Positions 1 through 6,549 of a DNA stretch of 12,631 nucleotides are shown piece by piece. The notes beneath the pieces are model-generated. The model was not told the origin of the DNA. It ran no database searches and worked only from the letters and a program-made list of their open reading frames with translations. Within the stretch, counting starts at the first letter, position 1, and every line of letters starts with the position of its first letter. Source of the DNA: Spirochaetia bacterium UBA5550 (GTDB taxonomy: Bacteria > Spirochaetota > UBA4802 > UBA5550); contig DINC01000036.1 of NCBI GenBank assembly GCA_002425885.1, positions 1-12,631 of the forward strand, given 5' to 3'. A program made the position numbers and the translations under genes.

Positions 1-51
1 TTTCGTAGAAGATATAGAGTTAATTCGCCGAAGCAGCTATGTTAAGACTCT

Positions 52-249
52 GTGGGTTACGGTGACGTCTACCCTGTTACCGCTTTCGGGAAGATACCGG
101 GCGCAGTAATTGCAGTTCTCGGCGTCGGCATAGTTGCTCTCCCTGCGGGTATAATCGCTTCCGGCTTTACAGAGCAGATACACTCTGAAAAAAAAGAAAT
201 AATTACCTGTCCGCACTGCGGTAAATCTTTTGAAAAGAACTCAAATTAA
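52..249 (+). CDS. C-terminal part of a bacterial voltage-gated-type K+ channel (5' part broken or missing)
   Basis: The readable part begins at the potassium selectivity filter (V-G-Y-G-D-V-Y-P). A hydrophobic final pore helix rich in Gly, Val, Ile and Ala follows, then a short cytoplasmic tail with a CPHCGKSF zinc-ribbon-like knuckle and a TAA stop. This is the normal ending of six-helix or two-helix bacterial K+ channels. The 52-54 GTG is a filter valine, not a believable start. Reading upstream in the same frame gives Asp-Ser, then a TAA at 43-45, so the pore helix that must precede the filter is not encoded in frame. Positions 1-48 contain only scrambled hints of a pore helix (S-P-K-Q-L in the same frame). 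The gene is therefore a decayed remnant, or the first ~50 bases are an assembly-edge error. The family call is firm; the state of the gene is not. Confidence 0.75.
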   Translation: MGYGDVYPVTAFGKIPGAVIAVLGVGIVALPAGIIASGFTEQIHSEKKEIITCPHCGKSFEKNSN

Positions 250-250
250 A

Positions 251-279
251 TTGACTAATCTGTATAATGATATTATATC
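251..279 (+). promoter_or_regulatory. Candidate sigma-70-type promoter for the sensor-regulator pair
   Basis: TTGACT (251-256) matches five of six bases of the -35 consensus. With a 17-bp spacer, TATATC (274-279) serves as a -10 box. The spacer holds a perfect short palindrome, TATAAT-GAT-ATTATA (263-277), which could be an alternative -10 or an operator. It lies directly after the channel stop codon and 37 bases ahead of the preferred lytS start. Predicted by eye only. Confidence 0.4.
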
Positions 280-304
280 AAACCTGCTTTAATAACTATG
301 AATC

Positions 305-309
305 GAGGT
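305..309 (+). promoter_or_regulatory. Ribosome binding site deciding the lytS start (GTG 316)
   Basis: GAGGT sits 6 nt before GTG 316 and lies inside the coding sequence if ATG 298 were used. No purine-rich site precedes ATG 298. The resulting N-terminus (V-I-A-L-L-E-G-L) matches the short hydrophobic N-termini usual in LytS proteins. Confidence 0.6.
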
Positions 310-315
310 ACTGAT

Positions 316-1995
316 GTGATCGCTTTACTGGAAGGGCTTGTTAATCAGGTTGGGAGTATTGTTCTTGTTGCAGTGCTTCTTTCGAGATTCGCCTTTTTCA
401 GAAAACTCGTCACCAGGGACAAAATTGCACTGAGATACCTCATAATACTGGCAATAGTTTTCGGAATGTTCGGAATACTGAAAACCTATTCCGGGATTCC
501 GGTAAAGGGTGCTCTTGCAAATGCACGGGTCGTTGGGGTCTTTGTCGGCGGCTTAATCGGCGGGCCAGTTGTGGGAATTCTCGCGGGAATTATTGCAGGT
601 GTACACCGCTGGGCAATCGATATAGGAGGCTTTACCGCTTTCGCCTGCATGGTTTCCACAATTGCTGAAGGTATGCTTGCAGGTTACCTGAGTAAATCTT
701 TCTACAAATCAGAGCGAAGATGGCTCTTTGCATTTTATACAGGCGTCCTTGCTGAAACAATGCAGATGGCAATTCTGCTTACATTAGTAAGACCATTCAG
801 CGATGCGGTTGATCTTGTTTCAATAATCGGGATACCGATGATTGTAGCAAATGCAATCGGAATCAGTATGCTTATCGCCATTGTTGATACAATATATAAC
901 GAAAGAGATCAGATCGCCGCGAATCAGTCAAAGGTTGTTCTGCAGATTGCCAATAAAACAATCAACTACTTCCGCAAAGGACTAACAGAAGAGACAACAC
1001 GTGAAGCGGCCAATATAATAAAAGAGATGGCAGGAGTATCTGCCGTATCATTTACCAGCATGGACAGGATACTTGCGCATGTGGGCACAGGCTCAGACCA
1101 TCATATCCCCGGAATACCTCTGGTTACGCGTATCACAACACAGGTGCTTAGCGATGGTCAGACCCGGATCGCAGGAACAAAGGAGGATATTTCATGTTCA
1201 CACGCTGAATGTCAGCTGAACAGCGCAGTGATTGTTCCTCTCATGGAGAAAGACAGGGTCATAGGTTCACTGAAAATCTACAAGACCGGAGAAAACGGCA
1301 TAACACCTGTTGATGTTGAACTTGCTGAAGGGCTGGCCTCACTCTTCTCCACACAGATTGAACTTTCGCGCATTGATGAACAGACAAAGATGCTCAACAT
1401 ATCAGAACTTAAAGCTCTCCAGGCACAGATCAATCCGCACTTCCTGTTCAATTCAATTAACACCATAGTTTCCCTTATACGGACAAGCCCGGAGAAAGCG
1501 CGCGATCTTCTTGTCAAGCTCGGGGCCTACTTCAGAAACAGCCTCTACCACTCTGACGAGATACTCCTTTCAGATGAGATACAGAATATAAAAAACTATC
1601 TTGAAATAGAAAAAGCAAGATTCGGTGATAAACTCAATGTGCTGATCAATGTGGCCGACACTATAAACTGCATGATACCCCCTTTCACACTGCAGCCCCT
1701 TGTGGAGAATTCTCTGAAGCATGGATTACTCCCCCGCGTTGAAGGCGGCACCATTGAAATTACCGGGGAAAAACGGGGGATCGATATACATCTTACAGTA
1801 AAAGATAACGGTATCGGGATAGAGGAGAACAAACTTAAAAATCTCCTTGATGATACAGTCTGCTCAAAATCTGTCGGGATTAAAAATGTACACAAAAGAC
1901 TTATCTGCAAATACGGAGCCTCATACGGTCTCAGGCTGGAGAGCAGACCGGGAACAGGGACCACAGTATCACTCACAATACCGGGAGCGGCGTAA
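316..1995 (+). CDS. lytS: LytS/BtsS-type membrane sensor histidine kinase
   Basis: About 559 aa from GTG 316. That start has GAGGT at 305-309 with 6-nt spacing; the longer ATG at 298 has no visible ribosome site. Residue numbers here count from ATG 298. Residues ~10-200 are multiple hydrophobic helices of the 5TMR-LYT type (conserved Gly/Ala segment around GGLIGGPVVGILAGIIAG). A GAF-like domain covers ~215-360 and includes the S-H-A-E-C-Q-L stretch seen in YpdA/BtsS relatives. The kinase core follows: QINPHFLFN with phospho-acceptor His381, an N-box VENSLKHG, DNGIGI, and a C-terminal GTGTT glycine loop. LytS-family kinases such as BtsS of E. coli and LytS of Bacillus respond to external pyruvate; that signal is an inference here. 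The stop overlaps the regulator start by one base (taATG), so the two are translationally coupled. Confidence 0.93.
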   Translation: MIALLEGLVNQVGSIVLVAVLLSRFAFFRKLVTRDKIALRYLIILAIVFGMFGILKTYSGIPVKGALANARVVGVFVGGLIGGPVVGILAGIIAGVHRWAIDIGGFTAFACMVSTIAEGMLAGYLSKSFYKSERRWLFAFYTGVLAETMQMAILLTLVRPFSDAVDLVSIIGIPMIVANAIGISMLIAIVDTIYNERDQIAANQSKVVLQIANKTINYFRKGLTEETTREAANIIKEMAGVSAVSFTSMDRILAHVGTGSDHHIPGIPLVTRITTQVLSDGQTRIAGTKEDISCSHAECQLNSAVIVPLMEKDRVIGSLKIYKTGENGITPVDVELAEGLASLFSTQIELSRIDEQTKMLNISELKALQAQINPHFLFNSINTIVSLIRTSPEKARDLLVKLGAYFRNSLYHSDEILLSDEIQNIKNYLEIEKARFGDKLNVLINVADTINCMIPPFTLQPLVENSLKHGLLPRVEGGTIEITGEKRGIDIHLTVKDNGIGIEENKLKNLLDDTVCSKSVGIKNVHKRLICKYGASYGLRLESRPGTGTTVSLTIPGAA

Positions 1996-2759
1996 TGATC
2001 AATGTAATCATAGCAGATGACGAAGAACCTGCAAGAGCGGAAATGAGGTTTCTTCTCGAGCAATATGATGATATTACTATTATAGCAGAGGCCACTGACG
2101 GAGAGATGGCAGTAAAGCTCTGTAATGAACATCAACCGGATCTGGTTTTCATGGACATACAGATGCCGGCACTCTCCGGAATTGAAGCAGCTGAAATTCT
2201 TATAAACTCGGGGACTCCCCCCTATATTATTTTTGTCACAGCCTACGACTCTTACGCTATCCGCGCTTTTGAGCTTCACGCAATAGACTATCTGCTTAAG
2301 CCTGTTGAAACAGAACGACTTGAGAGCAGTCTGGACCGTATACGAAAACTGCTAAGTTCTGATCAGGATGTTTCTGTTTCATTAAAAGCCATGAAAGATA
2401 TGTTAGGCGGCTACAAAGAGCACCGCAGCAGTAAAGTTATAACTGTATGCAAGGATGAAAAATTCTACCCTGTGCCTGTTGAAAAAATTAAATATGCCTA
2501 TGCCGATGACAAAAGAACATACCTGGTGACAACATCGGGAAAATTTACATATAAAAACACACTTCATCATCTCGAGGAATTACTGCCTGAAAATTTTATC
2601 CGGACACACCGCAGTTATATTGTGAATATTAACTTCATAAAAGATATAGAACCCTGGTTCAACGGAGCGTACCAGATAACAATCCTTAATGATGAAAACA
2701 ACATTCCATTAAGCCGCAGCCATTCAAAATCCTTTAAAGAAATAATGCAGATGGAATAA
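1995..2759 (+). CDS. lytR: LytTR-family response regulator
   Basis: 254 aa. The receiver domain (1-~120) has the acidic pair Asp8-Asp9, phospho-acceptor Asp54 in F-M-D-I-Q-M-P, Thr82 and Lys102 (L-L-K-P), so it should be phosphorylatable. A linker follows, then a LytTR DNA-binding domain (~148-250) with the family signature FIRTHRSYIVN at 201-211. GGGAG at 1983-1987 lies 7 nt before the ATG, inside the end of the kinase gene. LytTR proteins bind direct repeats with a period of about two helical turns, and such a repeat stands just downstream at 2777-2809, ahead of the transporter gene. The gene order kinase-regulator-CstA implies that the regulator activates the transporter, as BtsR does for btsT. 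That target is inferred. Confidence 0.94.
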   Translation: MINVIIADDEEPARAEMRFLLEQYDDITIIAEATDGEMAVKLCNEHQPDLVFMDIQMPALSGIEAAEILINSGTPPYIIFVTAYDSYAIRAFELHAIDYLLKPVETERLESSLDRIRKLLSSDQDVSVSLKAMKDMLGGYKEHRSSKVITVCKDEKFYPVPVEKIKYAYADDKRTYLVTTSGKFTYKNTLHHLEELLPENFIRTHRSYIVNINFIKDIEPWFNGAYQITILNDENNIPLSRSHSKSFKEIMQME

Positions 2760-2776
2760 TTCACAGATTTTTTTTT

Positions 2777-2809
2777 ATGCATTTCATCCGTTGATAATGC
2801 ATCTCATCC
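2777..2809 (+). promoter_or_regulatory. Candidate LytTR operator: direct repeat upstream of the CstA-family gene
   Basis: ATGCATTTCATCC (2777-2789) and ATGCATCTCATCC (2797-2809) are the same 13-mer with one mismatch, offset by 20 bp. The core GCATTTCAT, an 11-nt gap, then GCATCTCAT closely follows the motif I recall for E. coli YpdB (GGCATTTCAT, 11 nt, GGCATTTCAT). That motif has a 21-bp period, so the match is near rather than exact. A weaker third copy, GCATTCT (2820-2826), continues the phase at 21 bp. It lies between the regulator stop and the transporter start, on the expected target gene. Confidence 0.7.
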
Positions 2810-2844
2810 CCGGCATTCTGCATTCTACGAAAAATTTCAACATG

Positions 2845-2850
2845 GATTAT
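2845..2850 (+). promoter_or_regulatory. Possible -10 element of the cstA promoter
   Basis: GATTAT (2845-2850) is a weak -10 candidate. The -35 position it implies (around 2822-2827) has no consensus but coincides with the third, partial LytTR-like repeat. That layout is typical of promoters that need an activator. Low confidence, because the surrounding DNA is AT-rich and offers other candidates. Confidence 0.25.
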
Positions 2851-2897
2851 TTTTTTGATCTACGTTGTCTCCAGAATTTATTTTATGGAGGCAAAAA

Positions 2898-4334
2898 ATG
2901 ATAAGTTTTCTTTTATCACTTGCAGCACTGATAGCAGGCTATTTTATCTACGGTGCATTTGTAGAAAAAGTGTTCGGGATTGAACCTGACAGAAAAACTC
3001 CGGCTGTTACAATGAATGACGGCGTCGACTATGTACCTCTCCCCTGGAAGAAGATACTCCTTATCCAGATACTTAACATTGCAGGGCTTGGGCCCATCTT
3101 CGGCGCGATCATGGGTGCTCTCTACGGACCGGCAGCATTTCTCTGGATTGTACTTGGCAGTATCTTTGCAGGTGCAGTACACGACTTCTTTTCCGGTATG
3201 CTCTCAGTAAGGCACGACGGGAAAAGTATATCAGAAATCGTGGGTATCTACCTTGGCGATTCCATGAAGCAGTTCATGAGGATTTTTTCAGTAATCCTCC
3301 TTGTTCTTGTTGGTACAGTTTTTATCGCAGGGCCCGCCGGTTTACTCGCGAACCTCGGCATGACAGGAATCTTCGCAAACAAATGGTTCTGGCTTGCAGT
3401 AATTATAGTGTATTATTTCTTTGCAACAGTTCTTCCCATTGATAAAATTATCGGGAAATTCTACCCTGTATTCGGTATAGTTCTTTTAGTAATGGCTCTT
3501 GGTGTTGGCGGAGCGCTTCTCTTCTACCAGAACCCTATACCTGAAATAAGCCTGAGTAACCTTCATCCGAAACAGCTTCCATTATGGCCGATGCTCTTCA
3601 TAACAATCGCATGCGGCGCGATAAGCGGATTTCACTCAACACAGTCACCTCTTATGGCAAGATGTATTGAAACCGAAAAATACGGACGCAGAGTATTCTA
3701 CGGAGCGATGATTGCTGAAGGCGCTATAGCTCTTGTATGGGCAGCAGCAGCAATGACATTCTTTAACGGCATACCCGGACTTGCAGCAGCACTGGCTAAA
3801 GGCGGTGCAGGTGTTGTAGTTCATGATGTATCTATCGGACTTCTCGGTGTTGTTGGCGGAATCCTCGCAATACTCGGCGCAATAGCATGCCCCATAACAT
3901 CAGGCGACACAGCGTTCAGAAGCGCAAGGCTCACCATTGCTGATGCATTAGGATACGATCAGACCGGCGCAAAAAGCAGGCTCTTCATCGCGGTTCCTCT
4001 CTTTGCAATAGGGCTCGGACTCAACTTCATCGACTTCGCAATTATCTGGAGATACTTTGCATGGTCAAACCAGACTCTTGCTACAATAGTACTCTGGGGT
4101 TCAGCAGCATACATGGTTAAATTTAATAAGTTCCACTGGATTGCAACAATTCCGGCGACTTTCATGACAGCAGTATGTGTTACTTATATCATGATTGCTC
4201 CTGAAGGATTAAAGCTTTCAACAACAGTAGCTTATCCCACAGGTATAATTGCCGCGCTTGCAGTATTAACTGCATTCATGGTTCACACTATGAAAAAATC
4301 AAAGCAGGAACTTGAACCTGTTGCAGGGAAATAA
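2898..4334 (+). CDS. cstA: Short CstA-family membrane transporter (probable pyruvate or peptide permease)
   Basis: 478 aa from ATG 2898, chosen because GGAGG at 2887-2891 sits 6 nt upstream; a start 11 codons earlier has no such site and adds a non-hydrophobic leader. The protein is hydrophobic throughout with roughly 12-13 membrane helices. It carries the CstA family core: NIAGLGPIFGAIMGALYGP, then AGAVHDFFSGM and SVRHDGKS, and later ACGAISGFHSTQSPLMARC and ACPITSGDTAFRSARL. It is much shorter than E. coli CstA or BtsT (about 700 aa) and belongs to the compact ~480-aa form common in other bacteria. E. coli relatives take up peptides (CstA) or pyruvate (BtsT). The adjacent LytS/LytR pair and the LytTR-like repeat favour an inducible pyruvate-type transporter, which is inference. 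The gene ends 18 bases before a terminator. Confidence 0.93.
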   Translation: MISFLLSLAALIAGYFIYGAFVEKVFGIEPDRKTPAVTMNDGVDYVPLPWKKILLIQILNIAGLGPIFGAIMGALYGPAAFLWIVLGSIFAGAVHDFFSGMLSVRHDGKSISEIVGIYLGDSMKQFMRIFSVILLVLVGTVFIAGPAGLLANLGMTGIFANKWFWLAVIIVYYFFATVLPIDKIIGKFYPVFGIVLLVMALGVGGALLFYQNPIPEISLSNLHPKQLPLWPMLFITIACGAISGFHSTQSPLMARCIETEKYGRRVFYGAMIAEGAIALVWAAAAMTFFNGIPGLAAALAKGGAGVVVHDVSIGLLGVVGGILAILGAIACPITSGDTAFRSARLTIADALGYDQTGAKSRLFIAVPLFAIGLGLNFIDFAIIWRYFAWSNQTLATIVLWGSAAYMVKFNKFHWIATIPATFMTAVCVTYIMIAPEGLKLSTTVAYPTGIIAALAVLTAFMVHTMKKSKQELEPVAGK

Positions 4335-4352
4335 TCAAAACCTGCTTCACAT

Positions 4353-4383
4353 AAAAATGCCTCTCTTTCGGGAGGCATTTTTT
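4353..4383. terminator. Bidirectional intrinsic terminator between convergent operons
   Basis: An 11-bp perfect stem, AAAAATGCCTC (4353-4363) with GAGGCATTTTT (4372-4382), can extend by T-G and C-G pairs to a TTTC loop at 4366-4369. The + strand has a T run for cstA and the - strand has the matching T run for the opposing operon. The stem base overlaps the TAA stop (4382-4384) of the minus-strand selenoprotein gene, so one hairpin serves both transcripts. Confidence 0.9.
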
Positions 4384-4879
4384 ATTGTTCTGAAGAAGGG
4401 AGATTACAGCTGCTGCTTTTTTCAATTGAGTATTTCCAGGGAATTCTAATAAACATATTCCCGGCCTGGTTGAAGAAATCCATGATCTTCACAAGTTTGA
4501 GTATATACTTTCTCTCTTTGAAAGACCAGGAATTTTCGTAATCAGAAAATCCGGTCCAGTTTGAGACATCTCCTCCGGTAAAAATCCACTCCCGCGCGTA
4601 AGAGAGAGCAAGCCATTCCCTGTATTCAAAATTTTCTTCACGGAGAGTTATGAGATTTTCTATTTCCTGCTTTGTAAGTCCAAGCCTCCGACCGGCGGCA
4701 GAGTGAGCATTGATTCACCCTCCGCACTCATTAGACATTGATACAGTGAGTAGAATCTTCTCCCTGAAATGCGGATCTATCCGGCGAAAGGTCATAAAAA
4801 AAGTCGGTCCGGAAAACATCCGGCAGAATTTTACAAAGAGCTCTTTAAATGATATAATTGTAACTTCTGTATTACCCAT
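4382..4879 (-). CDS. AhpD/carboxymuconolactone-decarboxylase-like selenoprotein (CxxU), TGA read as selenocysteine
   Basis: Read on the minus strand from ATG 4879-4877, the frame is open to TAA at 4384-4382 except for one TGA at 4717-4715. This gives 165 aa with codon 55 as TGA. Around it: M-S-N-E-C52-G-G-U55-I-N-A-H59-S-A-A-G-R-R-L-G-L-T-K-Q-E-I. This is the AhpD/CMD active site E-C-x-x-C-x-x-A-H with the second Cys replaced by Sec. Homology continues on both sides (R-E-K-I-L-L-T-V before; a helical C-terminal part with F-F-N-Q-A-G-N-M-F after), so the TGA does not end the protein. AhpD-like CxxU selenoproteins are known; the expected role is thiol-dependent peroxide or disulfide redox chemistry in the cytoplasm. 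The gene starts 10 nt after nadR and is last in the operon. GAGG at 4893-4896 is its only visible ribosome site, with a long 13-nt spacing. The alternative is a C-to-A mutation or a sequencing error. Confidence 0.85.
4684..4699 (-). promoter_or_regulatory. Candidate bacterial SECIS hairpin for the TGA at 4717-4715
   Basis: Downstream of the TGA the transcript reads GCCGCCGGUCGGAGGC. GCC (4699-4697) pairs with GGC (4686-4684) and CC (4695-4694) with GG (4689-4688), with one G-A mismatch between the two helices. The apical loop is GGUC (4693-4690). The loop starts 22 nt after the TGA (21 nt between), inside the window usual for SelB-type elements, and it has G in the first two loop positions followed by U, as in E. 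coli fdhF. Folding by eye only. Confidence 0.6.
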
Positions 4880-4889
4880 AAATCAATAA

Positions 4890-5876
4890 TCACCTCAACA
4901 GGCCCGATGGCCATCTCTTTTCGATAGCGGCAACAGCTTTTTCAAAACGTTCTTCCCATCCGCCGCTGATTATTTCATAATCAGCATTTTTATTATACAG
5001 TATGTCAAGAAGCTTATTGCGGAAAACCTCTCTCATATGCTCTGAATCACGCTGGGGATCATCGATGTATGGTGTATCTGTTTCAAGGAACAGATACAAG
5101 TCAAATCTGTTTGCAGCATCAACCCATGCTGGAAATTCCGGTACAACTTTGAAGTAGTAATCAGAGAACATGCGTGTAATCTCAACGTCAGTATCAACGA
5201 AGAGAAAGCGCTCTGCTGTTTTAATTTTGCTAAGTATCGCCTCTGCATGAGCCGGACCGATCTTTTTTATAATATCTAATGTAACACTGCACCCTTCATC
5301 ATCAATTATATGACGCGCCACCTCTGGGACAAATTCAGTTTTATAATGAGCTGCGAGTCTCTCTGTCAGGATGCTCTTCCCCGTACTCTCCGCTCCGAAT
5401 AAACATATTTTTTTAATGAAATGATGCTTTGCAGATGGAGCGAGATATCCCCAGTTCACGTAGGGATTATCTCTTATCATCGTGCCTGACACCGGGATTT
5501 TAATTCTTTCAGCATCAAAAAACCTGTGTTCAATACCCATGTATTCTGCAAGGTATTCGCCATACTGTTCCGAGCTGAAAATTACCCGTGTTTCAGGGAA
5601 ACGCTTCGAGAGATAATCAGCCCAGACCTTTGACACCTCTCTCGACGATACAGGAGCATCAGGGAGCGGATCATCGGTATATTCTATACGTATACCGGGT
5701 TCAAATCTGAACGTCTCCCAGAGCCACTTATACCGGAGATACCCCGGGATGGGTTCACCCGCAGTAACACCAAGCAGCACAATGAGCTCATCACAATTTG
5801 ACTTCGCGAATTTTATCAACGCCTCATGCCCTGTGTGGAGAGGGAGGAACTTCCCTATAACAAGCCCGTGTTTCAT
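4890..5876 (-). CDS. nadR: NadR-type bifunctional NMN adenylyltransferase / ribosylnicotinamide kinase
   Basis: 328 aa. The N-terminal nucleotidyltransferase domain carries GKFLPLHTGH (8-17, the H-x-G-H motif) and SGTMIR (130-135, the S-x-T-x-x-R type motif). The C-terminal P-loop kinase domain (~155-328) carries Walker A GAESTGKS (161-168), the PEVAR segment (184-188) and an acidic V-D-T-D (228-231). It phosphorylates nicotinamide riboside to NMN and adenylates NMN to NAD. It lacks the N-terminal HTH repressor domain of the ~410-aa enterobacterial NadR, so it should be purely enzymatic. A strong GAGGAGG (5884-5890) precedes the ATG by 7 nt. The ATG overlaps the pnuC stop by four bases (ATGA), placing the importer and the first salvage enzyme in one translational unit. 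Confidence 0.95.
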   Translation of the reverse strand: MKHGLVIGKFLPLHTGHEALIKFAKSNCDELIVLLGVTAGEPIPGYLRYKWLWETFRFEPGIRIEYTDDPLPDAPVSSREVSKVWADYLSKRFPETRVIFSSEQYGEYLAEYMGIEHRFFDAERIKIPVSGTMIRDNPYVNWGYLAPSAKHHFIKKICLFGAESTGKSILTERLAAHYKTEFVPEVARHIIDDEGCSVTLDIIKKIGPAHAEAILSKIKTAERFLFVDTDVEITRMFSDYYFKVVPEFPAWVDAANRFDLYLFLETDTPYIDDPQRDSEHMREVFRNKLLDILYNKNADYEIISGGWEERFEKAVAAIEKRWPSGLLR

Positions 5877-6544
5877 TCAGCAGCCTCCTCAGCATAACCG
5901 CTGAATATTCTGTTCCAGTTCCATAGACCGGCTGATGCTATAAGCCCGAAGATCACATACTCACCGCTCACAAGGTATATCCCCTTCATCATGTAAATCG
6001 CAGCTGCCACCACATCAACAATTATCCAGAGTATCCAGGCCTCACGCTTTTTCAGAGAGAGAAGCACCTGCGCCACAACGCTCATTATTGCCACGAATGA
6101 ATCCGCATAAGGGAATGCTGCCGGTTCAGGGAAGATCACAGGCAGCCACAGATGTACACGCTCAACTCCTGCTCCGGCTAAAGCCGCAACTGCAAAAACT
6201 GCTGTAACAATCATTATTAGGCCGGAGCTCTCGACACTTGCAACCTTCAGCTCATACTTATAATCAGTTTCAAATTCATCGCGGGGGTGAGTCCATCTCC
6301 ACCATCCGTAAACCGATGTGCCGAGATAATAAATCTGAAGCAGCATATCAGGATACAGCCGCGCCTGATAGAATAGCATAAAAAAGAAAACCGCATTTAT
6401 AATTCCGAATGGCCAGGAAATGACCCGCTCCTTCGCAGCACTGATTACACAGATCAGGCCCGTTACAGTTCCGGTAAATTCAACAGCACTGACACTATAA
6501 CCGGGAAGCTGAAACAGAATATAATTTATATCAAAAAAATTCAT
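5873..6544 (-). CDS. pnuC: PnuC-family nicotinamide riboside transporter
   Basis: 223 aa, a normal length for PnuC. The protein is mostly hydrophobic with about seven predicted helices. It carries the PnuC core W-P-F-G-I-I-N (around residues 44-50), followed by a segment ending Y-G-W-W-R-W-T-H-P, the W-x-x-W region that lines the substrate site in the family. PnuC moves nicotinamide riboside across the inner membrane by facilitated diffusion and depends on a downstream kinase to trap the substrate; the overlapping nadR supplies that kinase. The ATG lies 5 nt after the ligase-like gene stop, with GGAG (6556-6559) 11 nt upstream, inside that gene. I see no NAD riboswitch or separate promoter here, so it is probably expressed from the upstream operon, or from an unrecognised internal promoter. 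Confidence 0.93.
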   Translation of the reverse strand: MNFFDINYILFQLPGYSVSAVEFTGTVTGLICVISAAKERVISWPFGIINAVFFFMLFYQARLYPDMLLQIYYLGTSVYGWWRWTHPRDEFETDYKYELKVASVESSGLIMIVTAVFAVAALAGAGVERVHLWLPVIFPEPAAFPYADSFVAIMSVVAQVLLSLKKREAWILWIIVDVVAAAIYMMKGIYLVSGEYVIFGLIASAGLWNWNRIFSGYAEEAAE

Positions 6545-6549
6545 ATCTA

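Noticed and set aside
1596..2279. 227-codon minus-strand open frame opposite lytS/lytR
   Set aside because: It runs antisense to well-supported kinase and regulator genes, has no family features, and its composition is that of a reverse-complement shadow.
4715..4717. TGA as a tryptophan or glycine codon (alternative genetic code)
   Set aside because: TGA is the genuine stop of the moxR-like, 337-aa, vWA, pnuC and nadR genes in this window, and the family expects Cys, not Trp or Gly, at this site.
4715..4879. Reading the 54-codon stretch before the TGA as a complete small protein
   Set aside because: It would end in the middle of the AhpD active-site motif, and the family sequence continues in the same frame to 4382.
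5873..5876. Missing HTH domain of NadR as a sign of truncation
   Set aside because: The start has a strong ribosome site and ATGA coupling to pnuC; HTH-less NadR proteins are common outside enterobacteria.
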